Below, piece after piece: positions 59,866-64,000 of a stretch of 64,000 nt of DNA. The notes under the pieces were generated by a model that worked only from the letters and a program-made list of their open reading frames with translations, ran no database searches and had not been told where the DNA came from. The DNA is from Halomonas alkalisoli. GTDB taxonomy: Bacteria > Pseudomonadota > Gammaproteobacteria > Pseudomonadales > Halomonadaceae. Numbering within the stretch: the stretch's first letter is position 1; the number at the start of each line of letters is the position of its first letter. The stretch is from positions 1 through 64,000 of the forward strand of contig NZ_JAKCMI010000046.1 of NCBI RefSeq assembly GCF_021412585.1, read 5' to 3'. A program made the position numbers and the translations under genes.

Positions 59866-61245
59866 TTACCGGGGTATACCACCATGGGTCAGGCTGGCGG
59901 GATTCAGCAGGCGCTCCAGCTCATCACGACTCAAGTCGGTCTGCTCCTCGGCCACATCGATGATGGGCCGACCCGCCTGGTAGGCCTGCTTGGCAATGGC
60001 CGCCGCCGCGTCGTAGCCGATGACGCCATTGAGAGCGGTGACCAGTATCGGGTTGCGCGCCAGCGGCTCGGCCATGCTCTCCTCTCTCACCTTGAAGGTG
60101 GCGATGGCGCGATCGGCCAGCAGGCGTGCGGTGCTGCTCATCAATGTGATCGACGTCAGCAGATTGCAGGCGACAAGAGGCAGCATGACATTCAGCTGGA
60201 AGTTGCCACTCTGGCCAGCCACCGTCACTGCGGCGTCCAGGCCGATTACCTGGGCCGCTGCCTGGGCCGCCGACTCGGGGATGACCGGATTGACCTTGCC
60301 CGGCATGATCGAGCTGCCGGGCTGCAGGGCTTCCAGCTCGATCTCCCCCAGGCCGGCCAGCGGCCCCGAGTTCATCCAGCGCAGGTCGTTGGCGATCTTC
60401 ATCACCACGCAGGCCAGGCCCTTGAGCTGACCGGAGAGCTCCACGGCACTATCCTGCGATGCAAGGCTGGCAAAGAAACTGTCGTTTGGCTGGAGTGAAA
60501 GCCCCGTCTGCTCGCTGAGCTCGCGAGCCATCCGCTCGGCGAATTCGGGGTGGGCGTTGATGCCGGTGCCCACTGCCGTACCGCCCTGGGCGAGCCGGCA
60601 GAGGCGCAGCATGGCGCTGTCGAGGCGTTCGATGGCCTGGCCCAGCTGACTCGACCAGCCGCCCAGCTCCTGGCTCAGACGCAGCGGCATGGCATCCATC
60701 AGGTGGGTGCGCCCGGTTTTCACTACCCCATCGAGTTCCAGCGCTCGCTTGTCGATGGTCGCCCGCAGGTGCACCAGGGCGGGCCGCAGCCGCGTGGTGA
60801 CTTCCAGGGCAGCCGACAGGTGGATGGCCGTGGGGATGACGTCATTGCTCGACTGCCCCATGTTGACATGATCGTTGGGCCCCACCGCCAGGTCGCTGCG
60901 ACTCGCCAGATGGGCGATCACTTCGTTGACATTCATATTGCTCGAAGTGCCGGAACCGGTCTGGAAGACATCCACCGGGAACTGGGTGTCGTGCTTGCCC
61001 TCGATGATCGCCTCGGCCGCATCGACAATAGCCCCGGCCCGTTCGGCGTCCAGCAGCTGCAGGTCACGATTGACCCGAGCCGCCGCCAGCTTGATTCGCG
61101 CGATGGCGTGGATGAAGGCAGCCGGCATCGCTTGCCCGGATACCGGAAAGTTATTGATCGCCCGCTGCGTCTGGGCGCCATACAGGGCATCCTGCGGTAC
61201 CTCCAGCTCGCCCATGCTGTCACGTTCGATACGATAGTCGCTCAT
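59866..61245 (-). CDS. fumC: Class II fumarate hydratase
   Basis: 459 residues from MSDYRIERDSMGELEVPQDALYGAQTQRAINNFPVSG (GGGAG upstream). Oxygen-stable, iron-free fumarase that interconverts fumarate and malate. Motifs: TGSGTSSNMNVNEVIA, NMGQSSNDVIPTAIH, KTGRTHLMDAMP, GTAVGTGINAHPEF and the catalytic loop GSSIMPGKVNPVIPE. C-terminal CNLLTSITLM is usual. A clean class II member. Confidence 0.97.
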   Translation of the reverse strand: MSDYRIERDSMGELEVPQDALYGAQTQRAINNFPVSGQAMPAAFIHAIARIKLAAARVNRDLQLLDAERAGAIVDAAEAIIEGKHDTQFPVDVFQTGSGTSSNMNVNEVIAHLASRSDLAVGPNDHVNMGQSSNDVIPTAIHLSAALEVTTRLRPALVHLRATIDKRALELDGVVKTGRTHLMDAMPLRLSQELGGWSSQLGQAIERLDSAMLRLCRLAQGGTAVGTGINAHPEFAERMARELSEQTGLSLQPNDSFFASLASQDSAVELSGQLKGLACVVMKIANDLRWMNSGPLAGLGEIELEALQPGSSIMPGKVNPVIPESAAQAAAQVIGLDAAVTVAGQSGNFQLNVMLPLVACNLLTSITLMSSTARLLADRAIATFKVREESMAEPLARNPILVTALNGVIGYDAAAAIAKQAYQAGRPIIDVAEEQTDLSRDELERLLNPASLTHGGIPR

Positions 61246-61594
61246 CTCCCCTCCTCGCCGTCGATACTGTGACTTCACCATGGTTGCCGCTGCCACCTCT
61301 TGCAAGAAAGTATCCAGTGCTATTCGAAACCATCTAGTGCACCCCCCAGCTCGCCAGCGCGACAATCGGCAAGGTTATTACAAAATCAATACGTTTCAAG
61401 GGGGAATTAAATACAAATAAACCACATAACTAATGCCAACGACTTAACAACCCCCTCACCGCCGTTCAAGTTTCTACTTTCGACCCGGAAGTTGATAACT
61501 ATCGTGGAAAGGTGGCGCACTTTCTCACTAGGATTGCCTCACTGAACCCCACTCAGTTCATGGCCTAACGGATAACGAGAACGGAGAACGTTCC
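61246..61594. other. Intergenic promoter region between fumC and the unknown gene
   Basis: About 350 bp without a gene, AT-rich in the middle (about 61375-61450). It must hold the fumC promoter and that of the rightward gene. The one recognisable site is an FNR-like box, listed separately. Confidence 0.5.
61492..61505. promoter_or_regulatory. FNR/Anr-like half-conserved box
   Basis: TTGAT-AACT-ATCGT fits the FNR/Anr consensus TTGAT-N4-ATCAA in the left half and in ATC of the right. It is 90 bp upstream of the unknown gene that converges on the FNR-type regulator. Confidence 0.5.
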
Positions 61595-62122
61595 ATGGAT
61601 CACATGACAGCACTCACCCTCCTGCCACAGGAGCAGCTCAGCATAGCCCACACCCACGAAACGGGGGAGCTGAACCGTTACCGGCGGCTGGCGCTCAGCT
61701 TTCTGCCTAGCGCCCCCCATATCAGCCGCCTGATGGCCGCTCTGGGAGTGGAGTGCGAACAGCGCATCCAGATTCTGCGGGACGTCGCCCGTCAGCTCGA
61801 ACTCGATGCCTGCGTCTCTCTGGCTCCGCCTCAGGAGTCGCCGTTCCTGGCCCAGACGAGCCGCCACTTCTTCGTGGTGGATGCCGCCATGGGCCATGAT
61901 GTCCTGATCGAGGCCGAGGAAGCTGCCGAGGTCACATACAGGCTCTTTGCCTGGCTGCTGGAAACCAATGCGACGCCGGAATTACATCGCCCCTTGCTGG
62001 CTTTCGTGGCCCAGAAGAACAACGAGTACCGTGTCATACAAGAGTGCCGGGAAGCAGGACGTCCCACCTGGCGCAGTCGCGTACCTGATCCCGATATGTC
62101 GCCAGGCGCCACGCTAAGATGA
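61595..62122 (+). CDS. Unknown helical protein next to the FNR-type regulator
   Basis: 175 residues, preceded by GGAGAACG. I do not recognise a named family. It is predicted to be mostly helical, with pairs of acidic residues and histidines in amphipathic stretches (HISRLMAALGVECEQRIQILRDVARQL, HFFVVDAAMGHDVLIEAEEAAEVTYRLFAWLL, EYRVIQECREA), which loosely recalls ferritin-like or rubrerythrin folds, but no complete ExxH pair is certain. It ends 9 bp inside the 3' end of the converging regulator gene, and an FNR-like box lies upstream, so an oxygen-linked role is possible but unproven. Confidence 0.7.
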   Translation: MDHMTALTLLPQEQLSIAHTHETGELNRYRRLALSFLPSAPHISRLMAALGVECEQRIQILRDVARQLELDACVSLAPPQESPFLAQTSRHFFVVDAAMGHDVLIEAEEAAEVTYRLFAWLLETNATPELHRPLLAFVAQKNNEYRVIQECREAGRPTWRSRVPDPDMSPGATLR

Positions 62123-62875
62123 ACATCGTTGCCTTTGGCGCCGGCCGTTGGCTTCCGCGAGCCGTTTCATGCGTTCGAGATCGAGAATCCGGAATTCGCG
62201 GCCGCGTGAGAGCAACAGGTTCTGTCGCTGGTATTTCACCAGGGTTCGACCCACGGTTTCAGGGGTCAGCCCCAGGTAGCTGGCCATGTCGCTTCGCGAC
62301 ATGGCCAGGCGGAAGTGGTGCGGGGAGTAGCCACGATGCCGGAAACGCTCGGAAATCGACACCAGAAAGCAGGCCAGCCGCACCTCGGCGGTGCGGTGCA
62401 GAAGCAGGTGCAGCCTCAAGCGCTCATCATGCATTTCATGGCTCAGGCAGCGCTGGATACGCCAGCGCACCTCAGGGGAGCGACCGCAAAGCTCGTCGAG
62501 CTTGTCGTAGGGGATCTCGCATACCGTGCTGGTCTCCAGCGCGACAAGCGAGCCTGGGTACACTTCCTTGCCGATGGCGTCCAGGCCAATCAGCTCGCCA
62601 GGCAGCCAGAGCGCCGTGACGAGATTTTCGTCGCTGTCGGTGACGATGACCTGCTTGAGGCTGCCCGTGCGGACGGCATACAGGCTGTCGAATGCCGTCC
62701 CCTGGGCCGCAAGGGCCTCGCGCTTGGCGAGCGTCACGGCCGGGCGAACGATGTCGCTGAGCTGTGCCATCTCCTCCAGGGGCAGTCCTGCCGTGAGGCA
62801 CAGGGACTTCACTTGGCAGGAGAGGCACCTCAAGCCCTTTGGGTCACGGGTATAACTCTTGCCGCCGCTTGTCAT
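62114..62875 (-). CDS. FNR/Anr-type oxygen-responsive regulator
   Basis: 253 residues. Crp/Fnr family with the cluster cysteines of FNR: Cys17, Cys20, Cys26 (CLSCQVKSLC) and Cys119 (STVCEIP), so it probably carries an oxygen-labile [4Fe-4S] cluster. The cyclic-nucleotide-binding fold (LYAVRTGSLKQVIVTDSDENLVTALWLPGELIGLDAIG) and the helix-turn-helix (SRSDMASYLGLTPETVGRTLVKYQ) follow. The recognition helix reads E-T-V-G-R where FNR has E-T-I/V-S-R; Gly at that place is a CRP feature. GGAAGGGGG precedes the ATG. It overlaps the end of the converging unknown gene by 9 bp. Confidence 0.9.
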   Translation of the reverse strand: MTSGGKSYTRDPKGLRCLSCQVKSLCLTAGLPLEEMAQLSDIVRPAVTLAKREALAAQGTAFDSLYAVRTGSLKQVIVTDSDENLVTALWLPGELIGLDAIGKEVYPGSLVALETSTVCEIPYDKLDELCGRSPEVRWRIQRCLSHEMHDERLRLHLLLHRTAEVRLACFLVSISERFRHRGYSPHHFRLAMSRSDMASYLGLTPETVGRTLVKYQRQNLLLSRGREFRILDLERMKRLAEANGRRQRQRCSS

Positions 62876-63275
62876 GACAGCCCCCTTCCGTAGGGATTGG
62901 CCTCGGGAGTTGCACCCTGAAGTATAGAAAATCGCTGATACGGGTGAAGAGTGAAAGCTGTCATGCCTTAGTTTAATGAGGCTAAGGAGTAATGGCGCAA
63001 AGGGTGAAGAAAACCATACGGCAGTGGAGGCCCTATCAACTAAGCTTGATGCGGCATCGCGACAGATTTACAGAGGAGTCACATACAAGCGTGAATGTAA
63101 GCCGATCAAGGCTCCCAGCCACGTCATGACGTTACGTACCGATTCAACAGGACATTCAGAAAAACTATACAAGAAAACGGTGCAAGGAAACGATGCAAGA
63201 CATTGCTAGTTTGGGAGTATGGCCATGCAAGGCTGCAGGGCCATACCGATGAACAGTTCCATGCAGGGGGCATCC
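62876..63275. other. Intergenic region between the FNR-type regulator and the GGDEF gene
   Basis: About 400 bp, more AT-rich than the genes. It must carry both divergent promoters. A 77-codon frame at 62976-63209 has no ribosome binding site, no family resemblance and untypical composition, so I do not call it. No operator is clear. Confidence 0.45.
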
Positions 63276-64000
63276 ATGGTCTCGTCTAACTCGCTAGCGC
63301 TTGATTTTTCTGGTCGCCTCGATAGTCACGCTGGAACGTTGATAAGGAGCTTCTGGGACTTTTTCCCGGAACAGATGTTCATCGTGCGCATCGAGGGGCG
63401 GGAGAACTTCGTCATCGAGGCGATCAACCCCTCCCAGCAGGCCAGGCTGGGAAATGAACCGACCTGTGTCGGCAAACACCTCGCCCACCTGCTTCCTTCG
63501 CCGTTCGGCGATGGCGTGATTGCCCAATGCGCCCGCTGTGTGGAAGAGGGTATGCCGGTTCGCTATGAAGCCACAGGCTGTTATGTCGACAAGGTGGGTG
63601 TGCGTCGCCAATGCCGCTGGCAGACGCTGCTGGTCCCGATCGCCAATCACCAGGGGGTCTTGACCCACCTGCTAGGCATCGTCCATGACCTCAACGTCCA
63701 GGACCCCAGCCTAGGCAGCTTTCCACGGACCCGCCCGCAGGACCGGGAGCTGGAACTGGAGCTTGAGCTGGAGCGCCGGGTCATGGCGCGCACAACCGAG
63801 CTGCTGGCCGCCAACCTGCACTTGACCTATCTGGCCACCCATGACTGCCTCACGGAAACCTATAACCGCCGACATCTGCTCGAGCTGGCAGACAACGAGT
63901 TCAGGCGAGCCTGCCGCTACGAGCTATCGCTGTGCCTGATGATGCTCGACCTCGACAATTTCAAGACGATCAACGATGTGAAGGGACACCTCGCCGGGGA
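63276..64000 (+). CDS. PAS-GGDEF diguanylate cyclase (partial, runs off the window)
   Basis: At least 241 residues before the window ends. The N-terminal 110 residues look like a PAS sensor (SFWDFFPEQMFIVRIEGRENFVIEAINPSQQARLG ... YEATGCYVD ... TLLVPIANHQGVLTHLLGIVHDL), then a short coiled coil (RELELELELERRVMARTTELLAANLHL) and the start of a GGDEF domain (ATHDCLTETYNRRHLLELADNEFRRACRYELSLCLMMLDLDNFKTINDVKGHLAG). The GGDEF active site itself lies beyond 64000. ATG 63276 is chosen because AGGGGG stands 5 bp upstream; ATGs at 63249 and 63261 are in frame. It probably makes cyclic di-GMP. Confidence 0.88.
   Translation, partial: MVSSNSLALDFSGRLDSHAGTLIRSFWDFFPEQMFIVRIEGRENFVIEAINPSQQARLGNEPTCVGKHLAHLLPSPFGDGVIAQCARCVEEGMPVRYEATGCYVDKVGVRRQCRWQTLLVPIANHQGVLTHLLGIVHDLNVQDPSLGSFPRTRPQDRELELELELERRVMARTTELLAANLHLTYLATHDCLTETYNRRHLLELADNEFRRACRYELSLCLMMLDLDNFKTINDVKGHLAG

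Noticed and set aside
62976..63209. 77-codon frame between the FNR-type gene and the GGDEF gene
   Set aside because: No ribosome binding site, no recognisable motif and atypical composition.

Overview
The window is a contiguous piece of a GC-rich gammaproteobacterial chromosome. Gene content and protein style (AcnB, PpsA/PpsR, PsrA next to LexA, Anr/FNR, LiuR-controlled valine catabolism, RraA) point to Halomonadaceae (Halomonas-like). This assignment is inference from protein resemblance; no rRNA is present to confirm it. I describe 54 protein genes (the last runs off the right edge), two tRNAs, one riboswitch and about 20 copies of one dispersed intergenic repeat.

Layout. 1-758: tandem array of the repeat. 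790-5929 (minus): DUF1289 protein, MiaE and a very large BTAD/AAA/TPR regulator. 6243-10447 (plus): acnB, an outer-membrane barrel and rraA. 11284-19355: a membrane GDPD phosphodiesterase, ggt, and the divergent ppsA/ppsR pair with a DUF3750 gene. 19871-23812 (minus): a glutarate module (CoA-transferase + GcdH) with a strong palindrome in its leader, and a MATE pump. 24464-30331: valine degradation genes (acyl-CoA dehydrogenase, HIBYL-CoA hydrolase, mmsB) divergent from a LiuR-type MerR regulator, with a matching operator, then an acyl-CoA synthetase. 30657-35502: hpt, nagZ, an L,D-transpeptidase and psrA, divergent from lexA-dinB. 35590-39815: CbiM-like membrane protein, purU, an RNase J-like enzyme, and a small H-NS-like protein with an AT-hook-like tail. 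39966-44707 (minus): a molybdenum cofactor operon mobA-mobB-moeA-moaCD-moaE-moaA, in which moaC and moaD form one reading frame. 44888-51629: XRE/cupin regulator, then a nucleobase salvage cluster (purine permease, apt, gpt, ung, upp, uraA) and ribE. 51821-55153 (plus): a SAM-II type riboswitch and terminator ahead of metN-metI-metQ, followed by msrC. 55535-64000: two identical tRNA-Val(GAC) genes, glpK/glpR/glpD with GlpR-like sites, fumC, an unknown gene, an FNR-type regulator with an unusual recognition helix, and a partial diguanylate cyclase.

The signals most worth a second look are: (i) the dispersed repeat, a two-armed inverted element resembling REP doublets (REPINs), found in seven clusters, always beyond gene 3' ends; (ii) the metN leader, which matches the SAM-II core (P1, GAUUU, AUUGC, GCUAAA-AGGG, ACCC/GGGU pseudoknot) with an extra hairpin inserted, plus an overlapping terminator/antiterminator; (iii) the MoaC-MoaD fusion; (iv) a MITE-like inverted-repeat element abutting the upp stop codon, with a terminator-like hairpin just ahead of uraA; (v) two genes whose stop codons lie in threefold tandem microduplications; (vi) the H-NS-like/AT-hook protein, whose mRNA seems to begin with a perfect hairpin.
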